NCBI GenBank assembly: GCA_963402885.1
Contig: OY727103.1
Coordinates: 10,876,085 to 10,940,084, forward strand
Length of the DNA: 64,000 nt
Source of the DNA: Antedon bifida
Taxonomy: Eukaryota > Echinodermata > Crinoidea > Comatulida > Antedonidae
Direction: 5' to 3'
Shown: positions 1 to 11,567 of the stretch, piece after piece
How the letters are laid out: each line of letters begins with the position of its first letter
Position numbering within the stretch: position 1 is the first letter of the stretch
Notes under the pieces: generated by a model
What the model was told of the DNA's origin: nothing
The model's database searches: none
The model's input: only the letters and a program-made list of their open reading frames with translations
Position numbers and translations under genes: made by a program

Positions 1-1627
1 AAAAGAGTTCCAAATCGCATTTGGAGACGTTTTAGACCATTTTGTGCATTTCGAAAAAACTTTTCACACAAAAACATCAAAGTGCATACAATAGCTTAAT
101 ATCGTATTTGGAGACGTTTTAGACCATTTTTTGCATTTCGATGAAACTTTTCACACAAAACATAAAAGTGCATAAAATAGCTTCAAATCGCATTTGGAGA
201 CGTTTTAGACCATTTTGTGCATTTCGAAGAAACTTTTCACACAAAAACAACAAAGTGCATACAATATCTTAATATCGTATTTGGAGACGTTTTAGACCAC
301 TTTGTGCATTTCGATGAAACTTTTCACACACAACATCAAAGTGCACAAAATAGCTTCAAATCGCATTTGGAGACGTTTTAGACCATTTTGTGCGTTTTAT
401 TACACAAAACATCAAAGTGCACAAAATAGCTTAATATCGCATTTGGAGACGTTTTAGACCATTTTGTGCATTTCGAAAAAACTTGATTACACAAAAATAT
501 CAAAGTGCTTAAAATCACATTTGAAACCGTTTTAGACCATTTTGAGCATTTCGATAAAACTTTTCACACAAAAACAAAAAAGTGCATACAATAGCTTAAT
601 ATCGTATTTGGAGACGTTTTAGACCATTTTGTGCATTTCGATGAAACTTTTCACACAAAAACATCAATGTTCATACAACAGCTTATTATCGTATTTGGAG
701 ACGTTTTAGACCATTTTGTGCGTTTCATTACACAAAACATCAAAGTGCAAAAAAGAGTTCCAAATCGCATTTGGAGACGTTTTAGACCATTTTGTGAATT
801 TCGAAAAAACTTTTCACACAAAAACATCAAAGTGCATATAATAGCTTAATATCGTATTTGGAGACGTTTTAGACCATTTTGTGCATTTCAATGAAACTTT
901 TCACACAAAACAACAAAGTGCACAAAATAGCTTCAAATCGCATTTGGAGACGTTTTAGACCATTTTGTGCGTTTCATTACACAAAACATCAAAGTGCACA
1001 AAATAGCTTAAAATCGCATTTGGAGACGTTTTAGACCATTTTGTGCATTTCGAAAAAACTTGATTACACAAAAATATCAAAGTGCTTAAAATCACATTTG
1101 AAACAGTTTTAGACCATTTTGAGCATTTCGATAAAATTTTTCACACAAAACATTAAAGTGCACAAAATAGCTTCAAATCGCATTTGGAGACGTTTTAGAC
1201 CATTTTGTGCATTTCGATGAAACTTGGTTACACATAAACATCAAAGTGCCCAAAAGAGTTCCAAATCGCATTTGCAGACGTTTTAGACCATTTTGTGCAT
1301 TTCGAAAAAACTTTTCAAACAAAAACATCAAAGTGCATACAATAGCTTAATATCGTATTTGGAGACGTTTTAGACCATTTTGTGCATTTCGATGAAACTT
1401 TTCACACAAAACATAAAAGTGCACAAAATAGCTTCAAATCGCATTTGTAGACGTTTTAGACCATTTTGTGCATTTCGAAAAAACTTTTCACACAAAAACA
1501 TCAAAGTGCATACAATAGCTTAATATCGTATTTGGAGACGTTTTAGACCATTTTGTGCATTTCGATGAAACTTTTCACCCAAAACATAAAAGTGCACAAA
1601 ATAGCTTCAAATCGCATTTGGAGACAT
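1..1627 (+). repeat. Satellite block, paralogue of 11,568-12,944
   Basis: This block aligns with 11,568-12,944 at an offset of 11,567 bases up to about position 830 and at 11,317 from about 1,070 onward, so it keeps about 250 bp (three monomers) that the other copy lacks. Shared landmarks are a monomer with tttcgaagaaac, one with cacacacaacatc and a 76-bp short monomer with gcgttttattac. Scattered substitutions separate the copies, for example ttttttgc against ttttgtgc near 130, so this is an older duplication than those further right. The left limit is set by the window edge. It holds nothing but satellite. Confidence 0.85.
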
Positions 1628-2640
1628 TTTTGACCATTTTGTGCATTTCGATGAAACTTTTTACACAAAAACAACAAAGTGCATACAATAGCTTAATATC
1701 GTATTTGGAGACGTTTTAGACAATTTTGTGCATTTCGATGAAACTTTTCAAACAAAAACATCAATGTGCATACAACAGCTTATTATCGCATTTGGAGACG
1801 TTTTAGACCATTTTGTGCATTTCGAAAAAACTTTTCACACAAAAACATCAAAGTGCATACAATAGCTTAATATCGTATTTGGAGACGTTTTAGACCATTT
1901 TGTGCATTTCGATGAAACTTTTCACACAAAAACATAAAAGTGCATACAATAGCTTAATATCGTATTTGGAGACGTTTTAGACCATTTTGAGCATTTCGAT
2001 AAAACTTTTCACACAAAACATTAAAGTGCACAAAATAGCTCCAAATCGCATTTGAGACGTTTTAGACCATTTTGTGCATTTCGAAAAAACTTTTCACACA
2101 AAAACATCAAAGTGCCTACAATAGCTTAATATCGTATTTGGAGACGTTTTAGACCATTTTGTGCATTTCGATGAAACTTTTCACACAAAAACATAAAAGT
2201 GCATACAATAGCTTAATATCGTATTTGGAGACGTTTTAGACCATTTTGTGCATCTTTATGAAACTTTTCACCCAAAACATAAAAGTGCACAAAATAGCTT
2301 CAAATCGCATTTGGAGACATTTTTGACCAATTTGTGCATTTCGATGAAACTTTTTACACAAAAACAACAAAGTGCATAAAATAGCTTAATATCGTATTTG
2401 GAGACGTTTTAGACCATTTTGTGCATTTCGATGAAACTTTTCAAACAAAAACATCAATGTGCATACAACAGCTTATTATCGCATTTGGAGACGTTTTAGA
2501 CCATTTTGTGCATTTCGAAAAAACTTTTCACACAAAAACATCAAAGTGCATACAATAGCTTAATATCGTATTTGGAGACGTTTTAGACCATTTTGTGCAT
2601 TTCGATGAAACTTTTCACACAAAAACATAAAAGTGCATAA
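1500..2640 (+). repeat. 693-bp (8-monomer) tandem duplication, approximate limits
   Basis: The tcaaacaaaaac monomer at 1,748 recurs at 2,441, 693 bases later, and the flanking monomers with tcacccaaaac and gagacatttttgacc keep the same order in both places. The second copy has the unusual variant catctttatgaaac near 2,251, where the first has catttcgatgaaac. The repeat is partial and fades near 2,640, where the next, larger duplication begins. Limits are good to about one monomer. Confidence 0.7.
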
Positions 2641-5137
2641 AATAGCTTAATATCGTATTTGGAGACGTTTTAGACCATTTTGTGCATTTCGATAAAACTT
2701 TTCACACAAAAACATCAAAGTGCATACAATAGCTTAATATCGTATTTGGAGACGTTTTAGACCATTTTGTGCATTTCAATGAAACTTTTCACACAAAACA
2801 ACAAAGTGCACAAAATAGCTTCAAATCGCATTTGGAGACGTTTTAGACCATTTTGTGCATTTCGAAAAAACTTGATTACACAAAAATATCAAAGTGCTTA
2901 AAATCACATTTGAAACCGTTTTAGACCATTTTGAGCATTTCGATAAAACTTTTCACACAAAACATTAAAGTGCACAAAATAGCTTCAAATCGCATTTGGA
3001 GACGTTTTAGACCATTTTGTGCATTTCGATGAAACTTGGTTACACAAAAACATCAAAGTGCACAAAAGAGTTCCAAATCGCATTTGGAGACGTTTTACAC
3101 CAATTTGTGCATTTCGAAAAAACTTTTCACACAAAAACATCAAAGTGCATACAATAGCTTAATATCGTATTTGGAGACGTTTTAGACCATTTTGTGCATT
3201 TCGATGAAACTTTTCACACAAAACATAAAAGTGCACAAAATAGCTTCAAATCGCATTTGTAGACGTTTTAGACCATTTTGTGCATTTCGAAAAAACTTTT
3301 TACACAAAAACATCAAAGTGCTTAAAATCACATTTGAAACCGTTTTAGACCATTTTGAGCATTTCGATAAAACTTTTCACACAAAACATTAAAGTGCACA
3401 AAATAGCTTCAAATCGCATTTGGAGACGTTTTAGACCATTTTGTGCATTTCGATGAAACTTGGTTACACAAAAACATCAAAGTGCACAAAAGAGTTCCAA
3501 ATCGCATTTGGAGACGTTTTACACCATTTTGTGCATTTCGAAAAAACTTTTCACACAAAAACATCAAAGTGCATACAATAGCTTAATATCGTATTTGGAG
3601 ACGTTTTAGACCATTTTGTGCATTTCGATGAAACTTTTCACACAAAACATAAAAGTGCACAAAATAGCTTCAAATCGCATTTGTAGACGTTTTAGACCAT
3701 TTTGTGCATTTCGAAAAAACTTTTTACACAAAAACATCAAAGTGCATACAATAGCTTAATATCGTATTTGGAGACGTTTTAGACCATTTTGTGCATTTCG
3801 ATGAAACTTTTCACCCAAAACATAAAAGTGCACAAAATAGCTTCAAATCGCATTTGGAGACATTTTTGACCATTTTGTGCATTTCGATGAAACTTTTTAC
3901 ACAAAAACAACAAAGTGCCTACAATAGCTTAATATCGTATTTGGAGACGTTTTAGACAATTTTGTGCATTTCGATGAAACTTTTCAAACAAAAACATCAA
4001 TGTGCATACAACAGCTTATTATCGCATTTGGAGACGTTTTAGACCATTTTGTGCATTTCGAAAAAACTTTTCACACAAAAACATCAAAGTGCATACAATA
4101 GCTTAATATCGTATTTGGAGACGTTTTAGACCATTTTGTGCATTTCGATGAAACTGTTCACACAAAAACATAAAAGTGCATACAATAGCTTAATATCGTA
4201 TTTGGAGACGTTTTAGACCATTTTGTGCATTTCGATAAAACTTTTCACCCAAAACATAAAAGTGCACAAAATAGCTTCAAATCGCATTTGGAGACATTTT
4301 TGACCAATTTGTGCATTTCGATGAAAGTTTTCAAACAAAAACATCAATGTGCATACAACAGCTTATTATCGCATTTGGAGACGTTTTAGACCATTTTGTG
4401 CATTTCGAAAAAACTTTTCACACAAAAACATCAAAGTGCATACAATAGCTTAATATCGTATTTGGAGACGTTTTAGACCATTTTGTGCATTTCGATGAAA
4501 CTTTTCACACAAAAACATAAAAGTGCATACAATAGCTTAATATCGTATTTGGAGGCGTTTTAGACCATTTTGTGCATTTCGATGAAACTTTTCACCCAAA
4601 ACATAAAAGTGCACAAAATAGCTTCAAATCGCATTTGGAGACATTTTTGACCAATTTGTGCATTTCGATGAAACTTTTTACACAAAAACAACAAAGTGCA
4701 TACAATAGCTTAATATCGTATTTGGAGACGTTTTAGACCATTTTGTGCATTTCGATGAAACTTTTCAAACAAAAACATCAATGTGCATACAACAGCTTAT
4801 TATCGCATTTGGAGACGTTTTAGACCATTTTGTGCATTTCGAAAAAACTTTTCACACAAAAACATCAAAGTGCATACAATAGCTTAATATCGTATTTGGA
4901 GACGTTTTAGACCATTTTGTGCATTTCGATGAAACTTTTCACACAAAAACATAAAAGTGCATACAATAGCTTAATATCGTATTTGGAAGCGTTTTAGACC
5001 ATTTTGTGCATTTCGATGAAACTTTTCACCCAAAACATAAAAGTGCACAAAATAGCTTCAAATCGCATTTGGAGACATTTTTGACCAATTTGTGCATTTC
5101 GATGAAACTTTTTACACAAAAACAACAAAGTGCATAC
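2641..5137 (+). repeat. 2.5-kb tandem duplication, copy 1
   Basis: Positions 2,641 onward match 5,138 onward at an offset of 2,497 bases, about 29 monomers. Rare variants are shared: gttttacaccaa at 3,094 and 5,591, gttttacaccatt near 3,519 and 6,016, and aaactgttcac at 4,152 and 6,649. Copy 1 lacks exactly one 87-bp monomer near 4,321, where aaagttttcaaac follows directly on the acatttttgacc class; copy 2 has an extra monomer between those two. A few substitutions differ, such as ggaagcg at 4,985 against ggaggcg at 7,569. Confidence 0.88.
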
Positions 5138-5198
5138 AATAGCTTAATATCGTATTTGGAGACGTTTTAGACCATTTTGTGCATTTCGATAAAACTTT
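4331..5198 (+). repeat. 434-bp pentamer higher-order repeat, 2 copies
   Basis: A run of five monomers repeats with a period of 434 bases: tcaaac starts at 4,331 and again at 4,765. The order is tcaaac/ttattatcgc, cacac/taatatcgt, cataaaag/taatatcgt with ggaggcg or ggaagcg next, tcaccc/caaatcgc, then acatttttgacc with aacaac/taatatcgt. Four 87-bp and one 86-bp copy give 434. The same pentamer recurs at 6,915, 22,895 and 29,827, so it is a basic amplification unit of this array. Confidence 0.85.
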
Positions 5199-7721
5199 TC
5201 ACACAAAAACATCAAAGTGCATACAATAGCTTAATATCGTATTTGGAGACGTTTTAGACCATTTTGTGCATTTCAATGAAACTTTTCACACAAAACAACA
5301 AAGTGCACAAAATAGCTTCAAATCGCATTTGGAGACGTTTTAGACCATTTTGTGCATTTCGAAAAAACTTGATTACACAAAAATATCAAAGTGCTTAAAA
5401 TCACATTTGAAACCGTTTTAGACCATTTTGAGCATTTCGATAAAACTTTTCACACAAAACATTAAAGTGCACAAAATAGCTTCAAATCGCATTTGGAGAC
5501 GTTTTAGACCATTTTGTGCATTTCGATGAAACTTGGTTACACAAAAACATCAAAGTGCACAAAAGAGTTCCAAGTCGCATTTGGAGACGTTTTACACCAA
5601 TTTGTGCATTTCGAAAAAACTTTTCACACAAAAACATCAAAGTGCATACAATAGCTTAATATCGTATTTGGAGACGTTTTAGACCATTTTGTGCATTTCG
5701 ATGAAACTTTTCACACAAAACATAAAAGTGCACAAAATAGCTTCAAATCGCATTTGTAGACGTTTTAGACCATTTTGTGCAATTCGAAAAAACTTTTTAC
5801 ACAAAAACATCAAAGTGCTTAAAATCACATTTAAAACCGTTTTAGACCATTTTGAGCATTTCGATAAAACTTTTCACACAAAACATTAAAGTGCACAAAA
5901 TAGCTTCAAATCGCATTTGGAGACGTTTTAGACCATTTTGTGCATTTCGATGAAACTTGGTTACACAAAAACATCAAAGTGCACAAAAGAGTTCCAAATC
6001 GCATTTGGAGACGTTTTACACCATTTTGTGCATTTCGAAAAAACTTTTCACACAAAAACATCAAAGTGCATACAATAGCTTAATATCGTATTTGGAGACG
6101 TTTTAGACCATTTTGTGCATTTCGATGAAACTTTTCACACAAAACATAAAAGTGCACAAAATAGCTTCAAATCGCATTTGTAGACGTTTTAGACCATTTT
6201 GTGCATTTCGAAAAAACTTTTTACACAAAAACATCAAAGTGCATACAATAGCTTAATATCGTATTTGGAGACGTTTTAGACCATTTTGTGCATTTCGATG
6301 AAACTTTTCACCCAAAACATAAAAGTGCACAAAATAGCTTCAAATCGCATTTGGAGACATTTTTGACCATTTTGTGCATTTCGATGAAACTTTTTACACA
6401 AAAACAACAAAGTGCCTACAATAGCTTAATATCGTATTTGGAGACGTTTTAGACAATTTTGTGCATTTCGATGAAACTTTTCAAACAAAAACATCAATGT
6501 GCATACAACAGCTTATTATCGCATTTGGAGACGTTTTAGACCATTTTGTGCATTTCGAAAAAACTTTTCACACAAAAACATCAAAGTGCATACAATAGCT
6601 TAATATCGTATTTGGAGACGTTTTAGACCATTTTGTGCATTTCGATGAAACTGTTCACACAAAAACATAAAAGTGCATACAATAGCTTAATATCGTATTT
6701 GGAGACGTTTTAGACCATTTTGTGCATTTCGATAAAACTTTTCACCCAAAACATAAAAGTGCACAAAATAGCTTCAAATCGCATTTGGAGACATTTTTGA
6801 CCAATTTGTGCATTTCGATGAAACTTTTTACACAAAAACAACAAAGTGCATACAATAGCTTAATATCGTATTTGGAGACGTTTTAGACCATTTTGTGCAT
6901 TTCGATGAAAGTTTTCAAACAAAAACATCAATGTGCATACAACAGCTTATTATCGCATTTGGAGACGTTTTAGACCATTTTGTGCATTTCGAAAAAACTT
7001 TTCACACAAAAACATCAAAGTGCATACAATAGCTTAATATCGTATTTGGAGACGTTTTAGACCATTTTGTGCATTTCGATGAAACTTTTCACACAAAAAC
7101 ATAAAAGTGCATACAATAGCTTAATATCGTATTTGGAGGCGTTTTAGACCATTTTGTGCATTTCGATGAAACTTTTCACCCAAAACATAAAAGTGCACAA
7201 AATAGCTTCAAATCGCATTTGGAGACATTTTTGACCAATTTGTGCATTTCGATGAAACTTTTTATACAAAAACAACAAAGTGCATACAATAGCTTAATAT
7301 CGTATTTGGAGACGTTTTAGACCATTTTGTGCATTTCGATGAAACTTTTCAAACAAAAACATCAATGTGCATACAACAGCTTATTATCGCATTTGGAGAC
7401 GTTTTAGACCATTTTGTGCATTTCGAAAAAACTTTTCACACAAAAACATCAAAGTGCATACAATAGCTTAATATCGTATTTGGAGACGTTTTAGACCATT
7501 TTGTGCATTTCGATGAAACTTTTCACACAAAAACATAAAAGTGCATACAATAGCTTAATATCGTATTTGGAGGCGTTTTAGACCATTTTGTGCATTTCGA
7601 TGAAACTTTTCACCCAAAACATAAAAGTGCACAAAATAGCTTCAAATCGCATTTGGAGACATTTTTGACCAATTTGTGCATTTCGATGAAACTTTTTACA
7701 CAAAAACAACAAAGTGCATAC
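5138..7721 (+). repeat. 2.5-kb tandem duplication, copy 2
   Basis: This is the direct continuation of copy 1 at 2,641-5,137. The offset is 2,497 bases up to about 6,818 and 2,584 afterwards, because one 87-bp monomer (6,818-6,904) is present here and absent in copy 1. The match stops near 7,773, where copy 1 reads tttcgataaaac and this copy reads tttcgatgaaac. Differences inside include ccaagtcgc near 5,570 against ccaaatcgc in copy 1. Confidence 0.88.
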
Positions 7722-7782
7722 AATAGCTTAATATCGTATTTGGAGACGTTTTAGACCATTTTGTGCATTTCGATGAAACTTT
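6915..7782 (+). repeat. 434-bp pentamer higher-order repeat, 2 copies plus partial third
   Basis: The marker tcaaac occurs at 6,915, 7,349 and 7,783, each 434 bases apart, with the same five-monomer order as at 4,331. The third copy starts at 7,783 and is lost after about two monomers, where the accatcaaag monomer of the next duplication takes over. The first copy carries the private variant aaagttttc at its start, shared with 4,324, which shows that the pentamers were copied together with the 2.5-kb unit. Confidence 0.85.
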
Positions 7783-8335
7783 TCAAACAAAAACATCAAT
7801 GTGCATACAACAGCTTATTATCGCATTTGGAGACGTTTTAGACCATTTTGTGCATTTCGAAAAAACTTTTCACACAAAAACATCAAAGTGCATACAATAG
7901 CTTAATATCGTATTTGGAGACGTTTTAGACAATTTTGTGCATTTCGATGAAACTTTTCACACAAAACCATCAAAGTGCATAAAATATCTTCAAATCGCAT
8001 TTGCAGACGTTTTAGACCATTTTGTGCATTTCGATGAAACTTAGTTACACAAAAACATCAAAGTGCTTAAAATCACATTTGAAACCGTTTTAGACCATTT
8101 CGAGCATTTCTATAAAACTTTTGACACAAAACATCAAAGTGCACAAAAGAACTCAAAATCGCATTTGGAGACGTTTTAGACCATTTTGAGCATTTCGAAA
8201 AAACTTTTCACTCAAAAACATCAAAGTGCATACAATAGCTTAATATAGTATTTGGAGACGTTTTAGACCATTTTGAGCATTTCGATAAAACTTTTCACAC
8301 AAAACATTAAAGTGCACAAAATAGCTTCAAATCGC
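7478..8335 (+). repeat. 858-bp (10-monomer) tandem duplication, copy 1
   Basis: The match to 8,336 onward holds at an offset of 858 bases. Landmarks are ggaggcg near 7,569 and 8,427, cacaaaaccatc near 7,960 and 8,818, and acaaaagaactc at 8,143 and 9,001. One visible difference is gacaattttg near 7,929 against gaccattttg in copy 2. The cassette includes two 78-bp-type ends (cttaaaatcac) and the cgagcatttctataaaac variant, a mark of this region and its relatives near 13.3-14.2, 24, 31 and 40 kb. Confidence 0.85.
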
Positions 8336-9236
8336 ATTTGGAGACGTTTTAGACCATTTTGTGCATTTCGATGAAACTTTTCACACAAAAACATAAAAGT
8401 GCATACAATAGCTTAATATCGTATTTGGAGGCGTTTTAGACCATTTTGTGCATTTCGATGAAACTTTTCACCCAAAACATAAAAGTGCACAAAATAGCTT
8501 CAAATCGCATTTGGAGACATTTTTGACCAATTTGTGCATTTCGATGAAACTTTTTACACAAAAACAACAAAGTGCATACAATAGCTTAATATCGTATTTG
8601 GAGACGTTTTAGACCATTTTGTGCATTTCGATGAAACTTTTCAAACAAAAACATCAATGTGCATACAACAGCTTATTATCGCATTTGGAGACGTTTTAGA
8701 CCATTTTGTGCATTTCGAAAAAACTTTTCACACAAAAACATCAAAGTGCATACAATAGCTTAAAATCGTATTTGGAGACGTTTTAGACCATTTTGTGCAT
8801 TTCGATGAAACTTTTCACACAAAACCATCAAAGTGCATAAAATATCTTCAAATCGCATTTGCAGACGTTTTAGACCATTTTGTGCATTTCGATGAAACTT
8901 AGTTACACAAAAACATCAAAGTGCTTAAAATCACATTTGAAACCGTTTTAGACCATTTCGAGCATTTCTATAAAACTTTTGACACAAAACATCAAAGTGC
9001 ACAAAAGAACTCAAAATCGCATTTGGAGACGTTTTAGACCATTTTGAGCATTTCGAAAAAACTTTTCACTCAAAAACATCAAAGTGCATACAATAGCTTA
9101 ATATAGTATTTGGAGACGTTTTAGACCATTTTGAGCATTTCGATAAAACTTTTCACACAAAACATTAAAGTGCACAAAATAGCTTCAAATCGCATTTGGA
9201 GACGTTTTAGACCATTTTGTGCATTTCGATGAAACT
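8336..9236 (+). repeat. 858-bp tandem duplication, copy 2
   Basis: This is the second copy of the 858-bp cassette, adjacent to the first. The match ends near 9,236, where this copy reads aaacttggttac and the first reads aaacttttcac. A further partial cassette of the same type follows, with acaaaagaactc at 9,768, 767 bases after 9,001. The series therefore shows stepwise growth with loss of a monomer. Confidence 0.82.
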
Positions 9237-11567
9237 TGGTTACACAAAAACATCAAAGTGCACAAAAGAGTTCCAAATCGCATTTGAGACGTTTTAGACC
9301 ATTTTGTGCATTTCGAAAAAACTTTTCACACAAAAACATCAAAGTGCATACAATAGCTTACTATCATATTTGGAGACGTTTTAGACCATTTTGTGCATTT
9401 CGATGAAACTTTTCACACAAAAAAAGTGCATAAAATAGCTTCAAATCGCATTTGGAGACGTTTTAGACCATTTTGTGCATTTCGATGAAACTTTTCACAC
9501 AAAAACATCAAAGTGCATACAATAGCTTAATATCGTATTTGGAGACGTTTTAGACCATTTTGTGCATTTCGATGAAACTTTTCACACAAAACCATCAAAG
9601 TGCATAAAATATCTTCAAATCGCATTTGCAGACGTTTTAGACCATTTTGTGCATTTCGATGAAACTTAGTTACACAAAAACATCAAAGTGCTTAAAATCA
9701 CATTTGAAACCGTTTTAGACCATTTCGAGCATTTCTATAAAACTTTTGACACAAAACATCAAAGTGCACAAAAGAACTCAAAATCGCATTTGGAGACGTT
9801 TTAGACCATTTTGAGCATTTCGATGAAACTTGGTTACACAAAAACATCAAAGTGCACAAAAAAGTTCCAAATCGCATTTGGAGACGTTTTAGACCATTTT
9901 GTGCATTTCAAAAAAACTTTTCACACAAAAACATCAAAGTGCCTACAATAGCTTAATATCGTATTTGGAGACGTTTTAGACCATTTTGTGCATTTCGATG
10001 AAACTTTTCACACAAAACATCAAAGTGCACAAAATAGCTTCAAATCGCATTTGGAGACGTTTTAGACCATTTTGTGCATTTCGATGAAACTTGATTACAC
10101 AAAAACATCAAAGTGCTTAAAATCACATTTGAAACCGTTTTAGAACATTTTGACCATTTCGAAAAAACTTTTCAAACAAAAACATCAATGTGCATAAAAC
10201 AGCTTATTATCGCATTTGGAGACGTTTTAGACCATTTTGTGCATTTCGATGAAACTTTTCAAACAAAAACATCAATGTGCATACAACAGCTTATTATCGC
10301 ATTTGGAGACGTTTTAGACCATTTTGTGCATTTCGAAAAAACTTTTCTCACAAAAACATCAAAGTGCATACAATAGCTTAATATCGTATTTGGAGACGTT
10401 TTAAACCATTTTGTGCATTTCGATGAAACTTTTCACACAAAACATAAAAGTGCACAAAATAGCTTCAAATCGCATTTGTAGACGTTTTAGACCATTTTGT
10501 GCATTTCGAAACAACTTTTCACACAAAAACATCAAAGTGCATACAATAGCTTAATATCATATTTGGAGACGTTTTAGACCATTTTGTGCATTTCGATGAA
10601 ACTTTTCACACAAAACATAAAAGTGCATAAAATAGCTTCAAATCGCATTTGGAGACGTTTTAGACCATTTTGTGCATTTCGATGAAACTTGGTTACACTA
10701 AAACATCAAAGTGCACAAAAGAGTTCCAAATCGCATTTGGAGACGTTTTAGACCATTTTGTGCATTTCAAAAAAACTTTTCACTCAAAAACATCAAAGTG
10801 CATACAATAGCTTAATATCGTATTTGGAGACGTTTTAGACCATTTTGTGCATTTCGATGAAACTTTTCACACAAAACATCAAAGTGCACAAAATAGCTTC
10901 AAATCGCATTTGGAGACGTTTTAGACCATTTTGTGCATTTCGATGAAACTTGATTACACAAAAACATCAAAGTGCTTAAAATCACATTTGAAACCGTTTT
11001 AGAACATTTTGAGCATTTCGAAAAAACATGTTAACATAAAAACACCAAAGTGCTTAGAATAGCTTTAAAACGGATTTGGAGACGTTTTAGACCATTTTGT
11101 GCATTTCGATGAAACTTTTCACACAAAAACAACAAAGTGCATACAATATCTTAATATCGTATTTGGAGACGTTTTAGACCATTTTGTGCATTTCGATGAA
11201 ACTTAGTTACACAAAAAAATCAAAGTGCTTAAAATCACATTTGAAACCGTTTTAGACCATTTCGATCATTTCTATAAAACTTTTGACACAAAACATCAAA
11301 GTGCACAAAAGAGCTCCAAATCGCATTTGGAGACGTTTTAGACCATTTTGTGCATTTCGAAAAAACTTTTCACACAAAAACATCAAAGTGCATACAATAG
11401 CTTAATATCGTATTTGGAGACGTTTTAGACCATTTTTTGCATTTCGATAAAACTTTTCACACAAAACATTAAAGTGCACAAAATAGCTTCAAATCGCATT
11501 TGGAGACGTTTTAGACCATTTTGTGCATTTCGATGAAAATTGGTTACACAAAAACATCAAAGTGCAC
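9237..11567 (+). repeat. Mixed satellite segment
   Basis: Only satellite is present. From the left there is a monomer with a one-base deletion (catttgagacg near 9,282), a cttactatcat variant near 9,358, a compressed monomer near 9,415-9,427 where cacacaaaaaaagtgc replaces cacacaaaacataaaagtgc, and a third partial 858-type cassette to about 9,800. From about 9,830 the order matches 31,890 onward (offset about 22,059) and 14,610 onward (offset about 4,774). It includes three consecutive in-frame 87-bp monomers (10,113-10,376) and the palindrome monomer at 10,986-11,073. Confidence 0.85.
10986..11073 (+). repeat. Diverged 88-bp monomer with ATGTTAACAT palindrome (1 of 10)
   Basis: This copy starts atttgaaaccg, has gaacattttgagc, then the perfect 10-base palindrome ATGTTAACAT at 11,028-11,037, then aacaccaaagtgcttag and a tail ending ttaaaacgg. 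It differs from other monomers at many sites and is the most diverged class in the window. It always follows the 78-bp monomer ending cttaaaatcac. Function unknown. Confidence 0.9.

Noticed and set aside
11028-11037. ATGTTAACAT as a replication origin or operator
   Set aside because: It is a clean 10-base palindrome, but no second conserved element or neighbouring regulatory gene supports a role; it is kept as an observation only.
11313-11345. gagctc-containing monomers as a separate functional site
   Set aside because: The six-base palindrome arises from one or two changes to the gagttcc or gaactca class and simply travels with its cassette; nothing further marks it as a site.
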